This document shows positions 10,798 through 22,985 of a stretch of 64,000 nt of DNA, in pieces (positions within the stretch are counted from its first letter, which is position 1; each line of letters starts with the position of its first letter). Origin of the DNA: Ceratodon purpureus (lineage: Eukaryota; Streptophyta; Bryopsida; Pseudoditrichales; Ditrichaceae). The notes below the pieces were generated by a model. That model was given only the letters and a program-made list of their open reading frames with translations. It ran no database searches and had not been told where the DNA came from. The position numbers were made by a program, and so were the translations under genes. The stretch lies in the NCBI GenBank assembly GCA_014871385.1, contig CM026425.1, forward strand, positions 15,125,990 through 15,189,989, read 5' to 3'.

Positions 10798-12815
10798 AAT
10801 GAAATATTCCGCATTGTTGTTGGCTCTGCAATTTAGCATCGCTGAAGGTGCTATGCATTTTGAATAGGGTTTGAGAAGGTGTGGTTTTAGCGTGAAATGC
10901 CACGACTTCAATCAAATACATGTATTTAGATTTATAGCTATGCCGTCATCCGAGACCGAGTTTGTAGGAGCCTCTTCTTCTTGTCCAAACTTACACCATT
11001 TGTTATGGTTGCTTCGCCATGGAAGTGCAGGAGGAACAATGGCTCTTACATTTAATCGTACTGCGTAATCTGTTGCAGAATTGTGGAGTGTTTCCAACAA
11101 ATTTCGGGTATTCAATTGATTTTGAAATGGATATGATGGTTGTTCCTTCGGTCTGCTGCTAAAGTTTGACGTTCGGCACTTGATTAACTGCACAGAGAAC
11201 TTGATTGCTGCTCTGCTAGGTTGTAGATTGGAAACCTGCTTGGAATCGGGATACACAAGTGCAGATCACTGATTCTCTGGCTATGTATGACAGCCGTTTT
11301 ACTTGATCCGACGTTGGTCTCAAGCTGCCGTGATCTTCTTGTTTCCAGACATAGGTACATAGAGTACCGTACCCTTGTAAGAGGAAGCCTTGGCGTGCTT
11401 CGAGATGTTGCGATTGACTGGAGCAATTGGAAGCAATGGCGGGTTTGGTTGGTGTTCTTGAATTCTAGGGTTTGAGGGTTTTTGGTTTCTGACTGAAGTT
11501 GCAACTTCTTGTGTTGCTTCAAGCGGTTGAGAGGGTTTGGCTGCGTAGGGAGGCGTTTAAGGTTTCTTTCTGCACATTGGTAATATTTTTTTCTTATCTT
11601 TGATTTCAATTTGAGACAGGATTGGAGGTTGGTGTTTTTCAACGTTTGCGCAGATGCTAGATTGGTAGCTTGACGGAAGAGGCGTCAGTGAAACGTTTGA
11701 ATATGCGGAAGATAGAGTGTATCTTCATGTGATTTTCGGGCTGCTTCGTGTTTGCCACGAAGTAATCAGAACGGTTGTGGTGTCGTGGTTGTGCAATCTG
11801 CTGATAGTCGCGGCTTCAAGCTTGAGTCTTATCCTGTGTATTTTTATGTGGGAGCTGAATTGGGAATGCTGGTTCCTTCTTGCTTTTGATATTGGAATAT
11901 CGCTTTTGATTGACTCTTCTTGTCGTTGATGATGGAATTCCAGGCATAAGTTTATCCTCAGACGTCCGTTTTGTGTAGTTTTCTGTTGTGTCAGGCAGAT
12001 CCAGGCCTGCTATCTGCAGTTTAGATCTGCTCACCCCTTGCTGCAATGGCATATCATCTTTCTTTTTCGTCACACATCTAGTACCGAGCTTTCGAAATGG
12101 GCATATTACATTTGTCTGCTGTAGCGTTTGACCGACAGCAGGACTGCTGATGGTTGACATGCCTGTTAAGCTTCGTGAGTGGAGAAGGCAGTCAATTTTG
12201 AGGTTATTGCAATGAGAATATCAATGGTCAGTGCGAGTTTTCAATGTTCGTTGAGAAGATCGGAAATACTGTAAATTTGCTTAGAAGTCTTATCTTGAAA
12301 GAACCGTAGATCTTGGAATAGAGGGTGTTAATTTTATCAATCAGAGTTGAGAAAGCTGCTGTAAATGCTGGTGCGAAACTGGATTAGCACCGAGTCTTTA
12401 CTGGTCGAGGCCAGGGTGATATTCTGCGCTGCTACATCGTTTTTAATAGATGCGATGATTTCGGCTGGCGAAGTGTTGGATTTCCTCAAAGCTGGGTTGA
12501 GGTGATATTTATATTGGATCGTTGACGCTGGAACATGTGCTAAGAGCAGTCGACGAGCAGGCGTACGAGCTCAGTTCTCCCTGCTCTCTGACTAAGTTCG
12601 AAACGAAAAGGAGACGTTCTCGGCTTCCTGATGGGTTTCCTGGCCCTTCATCAATTGCGGCCGATTTCTGCTAGGTTCCTGCATTACATGTGATGCGTTG
12701 TCATGATAGGACATGATCAGCTTATCAAAGAGGTGATGAATGCTTACTAGGTTTTAAGCCCAAATGGAGTTGATAATCGTGTTCGAGTACTTTTCCACAC
12801 AATGGGAAATATGTA
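10798..12815. other. 3' flank of copy 1, shared with copy 2
   Basis: Aligns with 22986-24985, including the trailer just after the stop codon. No intact gene is seen. It contains a decayed last-exon remnant (separate entry) and a telo-box-like 'ctagggtttgagggttttt' near 11465. Similarity to unit 2 stops near 12815/24985, which marks the end of the tandem unit. Confidence 0.6.
11717..11862 (+). pseudogene. Remnant of the last exon, downstream of copy 1
   Basis: One frame reads FGLLRVCHEV, then SWLCNL, and the DNA ends with a decayed match to the terminal NPELN coding stretch ('gagctgaattgg'). It has the same layout as the relics at 3050-3195 and 23915-24065. It is too short and broken to be expressed. 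Identity rests on motif order. Confidence 0.45.
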
Positions 12816-12989
12816 CTGAGTTTCCGTGGCGACGGCAATGCCCAAGTCCATTGAGTGGGTATTGCTCACGAAATCGGATTGCTTCCAGTGGCATTGCCTG
12901 ATTAGCCGAAGGCGCAGCTTTGCTCAGCTTGTAGTTAAATTTGTGAATCCAATTCGCTGGGAGAAAGGGCGGAGTCGATTCTAGCAATA

Positions 12990-13165
12990 TTCATTAGTTG
13001 ATCGTTTTCATGATCCGTGGCCTGCTCCGCGTTCCCTACGAAGTACCTGAAGCAGGCGACTCTGGTTGCACTTATGACCTTCGCCGGCGTGGTTGTGCAA
13101 GGCGCATCTAAATCGGTACCTTGGCATCCCCAAGTCTCATAATCCTGAACTGAATTCGGACCAAT
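12990..13165 (+). pseudogene. Second, independent remnant of the last exon
   Basis: The frame near 13090-13165 reads AWLCKAHLNRYLG then SHNPELN, closely matching the intact ending (AWLCKDHVNRGLK ... YYNPELN). Upstream, 'gctccgcgttccctacgaag' matches the exon DNA coding for LLRIRYKV. In-frame stops and indels separate the pieces. The trailer after it ('actcctcattgttgttg') also matches the 3' trailer of copy 2. There is no equivalent in unit 2. Confidence 0.65.
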
Positions 13166-13169
13166 GACT

Positions 13170-14824
13170 CCTCATTGTTGTTGCTACCAGCTTTCGGCCG
13201 GCATCCTTGATAATTATTGGAGTTTCGAGGTTACTACTGATAAGCGCATATTTGTAGGATCTCCTAGGATCTGGATCTGATCCTTCTCTCTCTCCTCTTT
13301 GTTGTCTTCCCGGAATGAATGTCTGTCGGAACTTGAGTTATTGTCGAATTTACAGCTGCCTGTCCTGTCTGCAACGTCATGGAAGGACATGCTGAAGAGT
13401 ATGATATTAATGACTTCGGTGAACTGCATGGCGATGAGAATTAGGAAGGTGTGACTACATCAATCACCTAAAATCACAAGTAATATAATGTTTCCCCAGG
13501 TGCACGGTTTGTGTGCTTTGCAGTTCAGTCATGGAGGTCGAGGCCTGCTTTCGGAGCAGAGACAATGCTCATTCCTTTCGCTGCAACTGGAGGTCATACG
13601 TGATGAGCTTCTTGAGCATATCATCTGGCCCAGAAGTGCCGCTGGCGCTGATTTGTGGAGCCTGAATGATATGAGCTGATCATTTGTACAAGCTGGGTGC
13701 ATGATATCATTCTTCTCAACTTGGGTGTACTTTAGCTCACTCTTTGAGTCTATTTTAGGTCAAATATGTTATTTTTAGATTTTATATCAGTCTTGACTTT
13801 GAAACTTTAGAAAAATAGACCACTCTGTGGTTTTAGCATTTTTAGCATTTTGGGCATGTTTGGCATCTATTAACTTGTTGGCAACTATTGCAAGAATTTG
13901 AATTATGTCATGAAGTTGTTTTTTCTTTCATTTAAGATTGTATGGTGAATAAAGATTATGATTCTACTTTTCACTTTATTTGGAAATTTGAAATATTCAA
14001 ATATTCTAAAGTTAATATGTATTTTAAGAGAGGGATATGTAATGATCTTAAAGAGCATGAAATTTTTTCTTCACTGTGAGTTCCTTTTATTAAAAATATA
14101 CTAAAGTTTGTAACATGTTTCTTAAATGATATGATCATTATATGCTAATTTCTCAACATATGAAGTTAATTCCAACTTGTCACCAAAATCTACAAAATTT
14201 CTTACGAATTCAATTAACTCATATCTTTATCTATTTAAATTATAAAGTTGAAAGTTTGCCATATTGAAAGTGGAAAAGTTGGATGTGAACGTAAAACTTG
14301 GAAACATAGTTCCATATCCATTATTTCAAGTAGAATATATAAGCAATGCAAATGTTAATGGTTGATACATCATTTTATGGATTATCAAAAAGTAAACATT
14401 TGTTTTCTTTTATAATAATTTATGAAGGTGTGACCACTATTATACACATTCTTTAAAGTTTTTTGGTAGATTTGTGTTTTGGACGGTCAAAATGAGCTAG
14501 TCATTAGCATAATTTGATTTATATTGTTTTGTTATAAAATAGGTGATTAGATAAAGGAACTTGCATTTAGATGTTATTATTCATAAATGAATTTTTATGA
14601 TATTATTGAAAACATTCTAATAAGAAATATTCAATAATGAATTAAAATATTAGTTTCAAAGATCTTTGTAAGATGATCAACTTTCTTTTCCGTCCTTGAA
14701 TCTCATATTGGCTAAATCGCCTACATTGATGATTCATATTAACCTCAAAATGCCTAAATGACCAAAAAGTGGTTGATCTTATTCTTTTGAGTTCCATATC
14801 TGTCATCAAAATGACAATTTTTCT
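13170..14824. other. Spacer between tandem units
   Basis: No gene is recognised. The first 500 bases have mixed composition, and from about 13690 the DNA becomes strongly AT-rich. Short open frames (13214-13429 minus, 13488-13679 plus) show no domain and no conservation in the second unit. Confidence 0.6.
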
Positions 14825-17090
14825 TCCATTTTTTTAGATGTTGTGAAGTTGTGAGAAATCTATCTAGCTTCATTATTGAATTCCCAAAATAATAATTTCA
14901 TGAATTTTGGTGCTTTCTAAAAGCCCAAAACATCAATACAATCTGTATATATAAACCTTTGATGATTGGTATGATCTTTTTGCATTTGAGGTGTCAATTT
15001 TGAACTAATTAGATGTAGTTTGACAAATCTATTTTCCAATCTAATTTATGTGTTTCAAAATCCCTAAAATGAAGGGGTATAACCTTGGATATAACTTGAT
15101 TTTCCACGGTTTTAGGTTTTTCATCATATTTTTGAATTAAAACAGAGTTTTTAAGCACGGTAATTAGTATAAGGTTTTTGGTTGTCATACACATCTACGG
15201 TAAATTTTTGTAATCTTTTAGTATATCCTATATTTGATATGAATTTTCTTTGTTTCTTTTGATTTGAAAATTTATATCAATTATATATATTTAATATATA
15301 CGTTTGTAGATAACATGTATATCTGGCTAAGAAAAAAAAAAACATATTTTACATTATATATTGTAGCTTAAACGAGCACCCAATGTCAAAGTCTGTTTCC
15401 ATGATCATAGGCTCAAGGGTTAAGTAAGGATAGTGTCGAGTCACAAAAACAAGGCACATTCATGTGAAGGTGTTATTTTCCACAAACTTGCTTTATTTCC
15501 TTGTCTTGATAGAGCCATAGACTATTTCTTGTAATATTGAATTAGATCCTAATACTATAACTAATTCTACAATAGCCATAAATCTTGGATTTTTTAGATG
15601 ATATGAGCTTAAAAGTAATCATTGATAATAAATGATGAAGAATCATTTAATTTAAAATACATTAAGCATTAAAATCTAATATATTAAATTAATGGAGCTA
15701 CTCCGTTAATAAGAAATTTCAACCAAATGAGTAGAGTTTGACTTTGCTTACTTTACATTCTTTGTTATATTTGGAAAAATAGTTTTTCATACAACAAAGT
15801 AACAAGTCAAATTTACTAGATATTGAATATCTCAAATTACTAGACACCTCAATATGTGTAGAGGCCTAGTTATTGGATATATTTGTTAGGTTTTTAGACA
15901 CTTCAAATTATCAAGCACTTCAAGTAATAAAATATTAGAAGGTATAAAACAATTTTAATCTTCAAACACCTCAAATTGATGAAATCATCAAGTTATCATC
16001 AACCTCAAGTTATAAGATTATGAAGTGTGTAAGTTATGTTACATATTTTTAGTTATCAAATACTTCAATCATTGGTCATGCCAAGTTATTGCATATGAAT
16101 ATACTTTTTAAATTGTTACTTCATTTGTATTTTGTTTCATGATTATATCATATATTGGGCCAAAATTGTATTTTTGGAATAAGATTTATGTTTCTTTGGT
16201 AATCTATAGTTAAATTTATGGTCCAATAATTTATTCACAATCTTAGAATTGAAAATTCTACTTTGATATTTAATGTGGAAGTTTTATCATAATTTACAAT
16301 TACTATTATTTTGTATTATACATTCAGCAGTTGTTTAATTGATTGAGGTATTCATTATATTAATATATCACTAACTAGAACTTTAAAGCATATGTAATTG
16401 TAAAGCAAGACTTTAATTTTAGCCTACAAATTAATTCAAAATTGAAGAAGCTATTCTCATGTGTGTATACTATAATCAACGTCAATCATGACTAAGTGGA
16501 TTGCATGCATCAAATTGAATCAAATTTGAAAATTTGTTTTAGGATAACTTAATTACCAAAAATATAGCATTTACTTCAATTTTATTCTTGTAATGTTGTA
16601 ATAGTATTGGTGAAATTAATTGCATGCTTTTATAAATATTTGTTGACACTTGGAAATTAAAGGACTTGTAACACTTCTATGGTTATAGCACTAAGCACAA
16701 TCACACTTATCAAAGGTGGAAAATAATTCAAGTACCACAAACATGAACAATCCTTCCATGATTAAGAAATAGAAGATAACAACCTTGATGTAGTTAAATA
16801 ATTAAAATACATAAACCTAAGGAAGAAATAAAAGATGTAAAAAAAAAAAAACAATCAAGATGAAAATATATGGAAGAACTACTTCAATCCCATCTAAATA
16901 GGATAATTCCATAGCCTCATTTCCATCCAAATCAATACCTATTGAATATATTGAACAATAAATTACGTTTTCTAAGAATCTCTTAACACTTAGCAATTGA
17001 CACTTCTAAGTGTATCTTTGAGACTTCACAACGGAACTCAATTCTTCTAAAAACACATGCAAATTGCAAATTAGTGAAGTACTAGACATT
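14825..17090. other. AT-rich flank of unit 2, paralogous to 1-2330
   Basis: Gene-free and very AT-rich. Colinear with 1-2330, with scattered differences and indels, and continuing directly into the near-identical tract at 17090-17640. Confidence 0.7.
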
Positions 17091-17640
17091 AAAAACAAAC
17101 TAAAATTTAATCTAAAATTCCACAATTCATCATACTACAACACTATGCAGACCTTAACATAGCACTAGGATTCTCAATTTCTGTTTTTTGCTATCCACGT
17201 CTATGTAACTAAATCATCACTCATATCAATTTCAAATTGAAGAGTTTTACATAATCTTCTTATTAGTTTCATCCGCCTCATTCATGCCCGAAACCAATGC
17301 TTAGCCAGAAAATTACATGCACTTGGGCAGCACATAAAAATACAAAGTTGGAATCTGCAAAATGCATGTGGAACCAAATATGATTCAGAATCAATATGGT
17401 TCCTCGCCTTCACTAATGCCATGTCACATACACAACAGAAATTACGTCCAAATTATCTAAGTCATTGTTTCTCAACTTCGTCCTCTAATTGGGTCGTGAG
17501 TTGTGAGGAGTTAGCCAGATCTGCGATCATTGATTCGGTTCGAGTTCAACTTGAATGCCGTGGTAATGCTCACAGCTACTTCGGTGCAATCCTCGCTGTT
17601 AGCAAATTAGCCTTTCATGCGATCGATGATCTTACATTGT
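17090..17640. repeat. Near-identical partner of 2330-2890
   Basis: See 2330-2890. One short indel ('gcgatcgatgat' here against 'gcgatgat') and few substitutions separate the two. It leads straight into the upstream region of gene copy 2, without the 2.5-kb insertion found in unit 1. Confidence 0.7.
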
Positions 17641-18764
17641 TCATGTATCGTATTTTTTCGTGAACTTACATAATTAGGACAGTATCGACACTCAACATTT
17701 TGTTGGCTCTCATGGTTCATTTAGAGGAACTTTGCAGGAGTGAGGAATCATGGTGGATTCCCTTCAATCACTTGCAGAAGCATGTTCGGTCTTGGATATG
17801 GAAGACCAGTGCAGTTTATGAACGCAGCATTCCCCAGGTTCTTCCAGTAGCTTTTCCATATGGATTTACAATGCATCTTAAGACACTGCGTACTTGGCTA
17901 CCAATTGAGCAGCATGGAGCAAATTGTCAAAGATGGGATTTTCGGTTCGGAGATTCTGATGCTTACTTGGTCTCTCCCCAACAGTGTACTAGGAAATGCG
18001 CAAAGAATTTCAAGCACCGCATATCGCCACTGGGGTCCCACTTCCCTCATTAAAAAGCCATACATGTTTACAGACATTTTTTGGTGTGGACTCTGGCATA
18101 CGGTTTATGGATTTGAGCTCCCTTTCCTCAAACTTACTTCTGCCTCCTCCGAAGAGGCTCCTAGGGTTTCAATAGTTTTCGATTGCTTGCCTATGGGCTG
18201 CGATGCGAAGCATTACTGTCTTCAGTGTTGTGGTCGTTGTCTATCTGCCCTTAAAAATCACGTCTGTGAGGATGACACAGCCCCGTTGATGAGGTGGGAC
18301 TAGGTGGCTTGAGTGTGTGCGCCACTCTTGATCTGTTCGTCTGTGGAGGGTCTTTCAGGGGATCCGGGTCTACTAGTAAGGTTTGGGAGAGGTAGCTACC
18401 CCTTTCTCTTCTCCTCGTCGCTTGAAGATGGTAGCTTACACGGACGTGGTGCCCATACGGAACAGAGTTTGGTGTGTTGGAGAGAATCCTCCTAGTGCTT
18501 ACGAGGTGGCTTACGAAGTGACAACTACCTTACAGGTATATGGCACGCCTCTCTACCATTCTACTTTCTACCTTATAATCTCGGTTGCAACCATCTTGTC
18601 TAACGGAACTGAATGCAGTTTCGCCTTTGTCTTTTACGATATAGAGAAACCTTTACACTAAATTGAGTGATCACAAGCTATTTTGAGTGCATCCCGAGCA
18701 TTAGTCACTTGAAATCGCTTCTGAGCAGTGCTGTATCAAGGCATCCTACAAAATATATGGTGGA
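17641..18764 (+). other. Upstream/leader region of gene copy 2
   Basis: Homologous to 5500-6552. Open frames at 17700-18053 and 17860-18303 do not keep their frame in unit 1 and are not annotated as genes. One short conserved reading (SSEEAPRVS ... GCDAKHY) is preserved in frame in both copies. This could be a relic of coding sequence or simply reflect DNA identity. Confidence 0.4.
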
Positions 18765-21700
18765 ATGATGTCGGCCCAGCGGCTCAATAATTTGACATCC
18801 TGCTCACACATGGAGGTCGACTTCTTGAATCTTTGCAAGACTATCGTAGAGGATCTTGCGAGGGGTGGAAACCTGCTCAACCAGCGACAATGCCAGGATC
18901 TGGCATCCAAGCTTTCCCGAACTGCTCAGAACGTCGAAGAGCTTGTGTCAAGGTGCGATGGATCTTCTCCTCACTTCCAACCCGCTCTGGAGAACTTGTA
19001 TCGCTACTTTGAGAAGGCCAAGGTGCTTGTGAGCAAGTGTGGGGACGAAGACTGGTATGCAGCAGCTGTCTTTCAGAGTCAGAATGAGAACGCATTCCGA
19101 GACATTCTATTGGACGTGGGCTTATGCTACAATGCGGTTTATGAGCAGGCGAAGGGGAAGAGCGCTGAAGGGATTGTCCTGCCGCACGACCTTCGGCAAT
19201 CTTCTGTGTTTGACCCTGCATCGGACAGTGATGTTGACGCAGACAAACAGGACCTTCTGAAAAGGTTGGATGATCTAGCCAATGGACACTCTGACATCAA
19301 AGGATGGGATAAATGGATATCAGGGAGGGGAGCCCAAATGCAGAGTTTAGCAAAGTACTTGCTGTTGAAGATGTACTGCACAACTAAAGATCTTCAAGTA
19401 GATAACTTAGATTCGTTTAGTGCAATGTTGTGGACAAAGGCTTCTGAGCCATCAGGAACATGGGGATGGTCACGCTTTCTTGGTGCGGGATCAGGTGCTA
19501 GTGGTGTCTGTCGCACAACATGGCTTGGGATTCCCTGTGCAAAGAAGGAGTTTCATGGGCAGGATTCCGAGACCTTCTTTCTGAAAGAAGCAGGCATATT
19601 GGCACATTTGAAGCACCCGTGTATTGTCAATCTGATTTGCTGCGGCAATGGCCTGAAGAAAGGGGATCGCTTCATTGCTATGGAGCTCATGGAGATGAGC
19701 CTTTTTGACCTGATTGAGGAGCAGAAGGAGCAGAAGGGTGTTCCTTTCTCACTCCCTGTGGCAGTTGACATGATGGTGCAAATAGCACGTGGTGTGTGCT
19801 ATTTGCATGATCGAGGTGTTGCACACCGTGATCTGAAACCACAGAATGTGGTTGTGAGCAGACTGATATGTCCCCATCTTTCTGAGGATCATTATTTGGT
19901 GAAGCTTGTGGATTTTGGGATGTCGAAGACGAAAGTGGAGGTGTCCAAGTCGAACACTATGACTGCAGGGGGTATAGGCACAACGCGGTATAGGGCACCT
20001 GAGGTCTTTCCACAGGCTTATCGGATTGGTACAGGAAAGGCAACTTGGTTGAAAGCGGATGTATATAGCTTTGCTATGACCTGCGCACATCTGTTGTCTT
20101 TAAAGAGTCCATTTGAAGAGATCCAGAATCTGGTTGCGTTGCATTCGAAGCTGGTGAACGAAATGAGGCCGGAACTTCCTGTTGACTGTCCGAAAGAGTT
20201 GGTGGGAGTTTTGAAGACGTGTTGGAGGACCAGTCCGGGCTCAAGACCGTCTTTTATGCAAATATGCGTAGAGTTGGAGAAGTTCAGGCATGCATTTCAG
20301 CGAAGGAATGAGGATTCAAAGGAATGTGTACAAGACAGTACAGTGGATATGTCTGCGGGCTTCAATTTCATAAAAGGAATGGTGGACAAGCAGTCTGCAC
20401 TCCATGCGCCGGTTTTGGATAGCATTGCTGAAGTGGAAGAGGTACTCGACCTGATACATAGGGGCGATTTGGGAAAACCATAATTTGATCAATTTTTTAG
20501 CATGGTTGGCATATGATTATCCGAGCAATGGATAGATTACTTTTTGGTCCAGAGTGTTTGTTAACATATTCCATAATCTGTTATAGAGAGTTATTATTTC
20601 AGTGCGGAAACGTTGTTGTAAAAGAATTCGTGGTTGTGTTTTTTTCTTTTTTTTTCTCCTTCCTTCATTTAGGGACTGCTTGACGATGGTGAGCTACCGA
20701 TTCTTGCGTGTACTGCTGGCCATGCACTTGAGTTTCTACCTCAAGTTCCGTCAGGGACCAATGGGCGGTATTGCAACCTTTGCTGCGAGGATATTGTTGA
20801 CGAGCATTATCACTGTCGGTTTTGCGATTTTGATGCACATTCGCATTGTTCAAGACTAGAGGTTGAGGTGAACGTGTTTTTTCACAAACATCCTCTTCAG
20901 CTTCTTATTCGAAGTTATTACAATGGAAACCCGGATGCCATATGCTGCTTTTGCGAGGAATCGCTGCAACACAGTGAATGGGTGTACAGGTGTGAGCAGT
21001 GTGATTTCGATGTGCATGCTCACTGCACCAAGCACCCTGAAGAAATCTTGCGGGAGGAGGAGCATGAACACCGTCTGACTTTCATCCAATGTCCCCCTGG
21101 CAAGTGCTTGTCATGTGCATGCTGCAATGGTGAAGTAAGAGGGAACTCTTGGCGCTACACTTGCACGCAAAGGCTGTGTACTTATGATTTGCATCCAGCT
21201 TGTGTACTCATCGCCGTTGATCCCATTTGTGTATTTGACAAAGGACATCAGCTTTGTCTCCGTCGCTCGAAAAGGGGTTTCTTCTGCGGCAGTTGTGGTG
21301 GATTTGGATATTCATGGTATTACCATTGTGATGGCTGTGATGTGAACATACATCTGGATTGCGCATATGACATGGAAGAAGAGAACTGGATTGAGGTGTA
21401 TGAGCAGTTCAAGGCGCAGTATATGACGAAGGGGGTCCTATCTCCGATATCGATGGACACGGTGTCACGGCTTCTGGAAGAACTGCGTGTAAGCGACAGT
21501 TTCGGGGGAAGTTCATCATGGAGGCCAAAACCAGGTGCTGTGATAGAGTCGTCTGTGGTAATTGAAATTTGGTGCCGGATGATTCACTTATCCTTGAATT
21601 GCGTTGCTAAGCTATGGTTTTGTTAGATGCAAGTCGTGCTTCACAGGGTTGGGTTCAGACATGAGTGGATGCACGATTTTGAGTGTTGATGTTGATATAG

Positions 21701-22985
21701 AGGGAGAATTGACCCATAATGTCAGCATTCATAGATGTGATAGGAGTGAATGTAATTTTTATAACCAACAGTCTGTAGAGTTTCACAGCTGGATACACCA
21801 TTACTTGGTTCAAAATGCGAGTGATGTCCAAATGGCGTTTTGACGTGGCCTAAAAGCTTGAAGTTTTGTTTCATGCAAAGTTGCAGCAGTGTTAGCGCAG
21901 AAGTATGATGGCATTCGACGCGAGCAGTTTTGGCTTGGTTAGTGTTAGCCCGAATAGAAACATGTGCAATTCAAATTTGAGGGATGAGGCGGTCAAACTC
22001 ACACAGGTTTGTTCTGTTGCATGCAGCGGTGGAAGGGTCTACTACGAGGGTGCAGCCAACCATCCGAAGGCTTGCATCATGGGACACACCTGATTTGGAT
22101 GCAATCGACTTTGATGATGCGGATCTTCGCAAGAAGATTGTCGCAGAGACTGCTGAACGGAAGGCCAAGAGAATGAGAGCCAAGGGTGAGAGGCTGGATT
22201 TGAAGGCTAAGTATCTGGAAATGCTTGGGGACTTGGAGAGTGCTATATTGGATCAAGGAAGCTCTGAGAGAGTGTTTCTAGGTGATCTCGAGAAAGTGCG
22301 GAAATGGAAGGATGTTGTGGAGGATGAAATGGCCACGCTAGTGCAATCGAGGGTGCGCCATTTCTCACGCAATGGTGTGTTCTTTTTGGACAAACGTGAA
22401 GAGAGAGGAGTATTGAAATTGTTGACTAGTCTTCGAGCGGACATGGTGGATGTCCGGATGATGTTCCTTTGCGAGGAGCCACGCAATGAGCACTATGTCG
22501 ACGGTTGTTACTGGCGCTTCTTCAATGGATCACTTGGTGCGGAGCGAGAGCGGATATTAAAGCCCTTGCTTGCTCATGGGCTAGAGGTTGTCGCCAAGGC
22601 CATGAGTGCATCGGCAGGAGAGCTTTGTCCATTAGACTCAGTGACATTGCCTATTTTAGGGTTAAAACATCGATGGGATTTGGGGGCCATTGATGTGGAG
22701 AAGCATGGTAAGGTGTCACAAAACAAAGAAAATGCGGAAGAGCTAAAGGGTGGAGAGGATTTTGCGGCAGAGTGGCTTCTAATCTTAATAGAGGAATTGA
22801 GAGAAAATATATATAAGGATTATGGTTTGCTCCGCATTCGGTACAAAGTAACTGAGGAGGGTGGCTTTCCACGGTACACACGAGGATCCGTGGCTTGGTT
22901 GTGCAAGGATCACGTGAACCGTGGTCTTAAAGATGGTGTCCTTGAGCCTTATTCTCCGAAATATTACAATCCTGAGCTTAATTAG
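18765..22985 (+). CDS. MLKL-like kinase-DC1 fusion protein, copy 2 (3 exons)
   Basis: Proposed joins are 18765-20441, 20673-21534 and 22027-22985, giving 1165 residues with the same domain order as copy 1. The kinase keeps its glycine loop (GAGSGASGV), the CAKKEF lysine, HRDLKPQN, VDFGMSK and APE. The DC1 exon opens with GLLDDGELPILAC and shows CNLCCEDIV and YHCDGCDVNIHLDC. Intron phases (0, then 1) equal those of copy 1 although the introns differ in length (231 and 492 nt) and sequence, which argues that the junctions are real. DNA coding for the catalytic core is almost identical to copy 1, while the linker and C-terminal parts differ more. No frame break was found, so both copies could be expressed. 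Confidence 0.8.
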
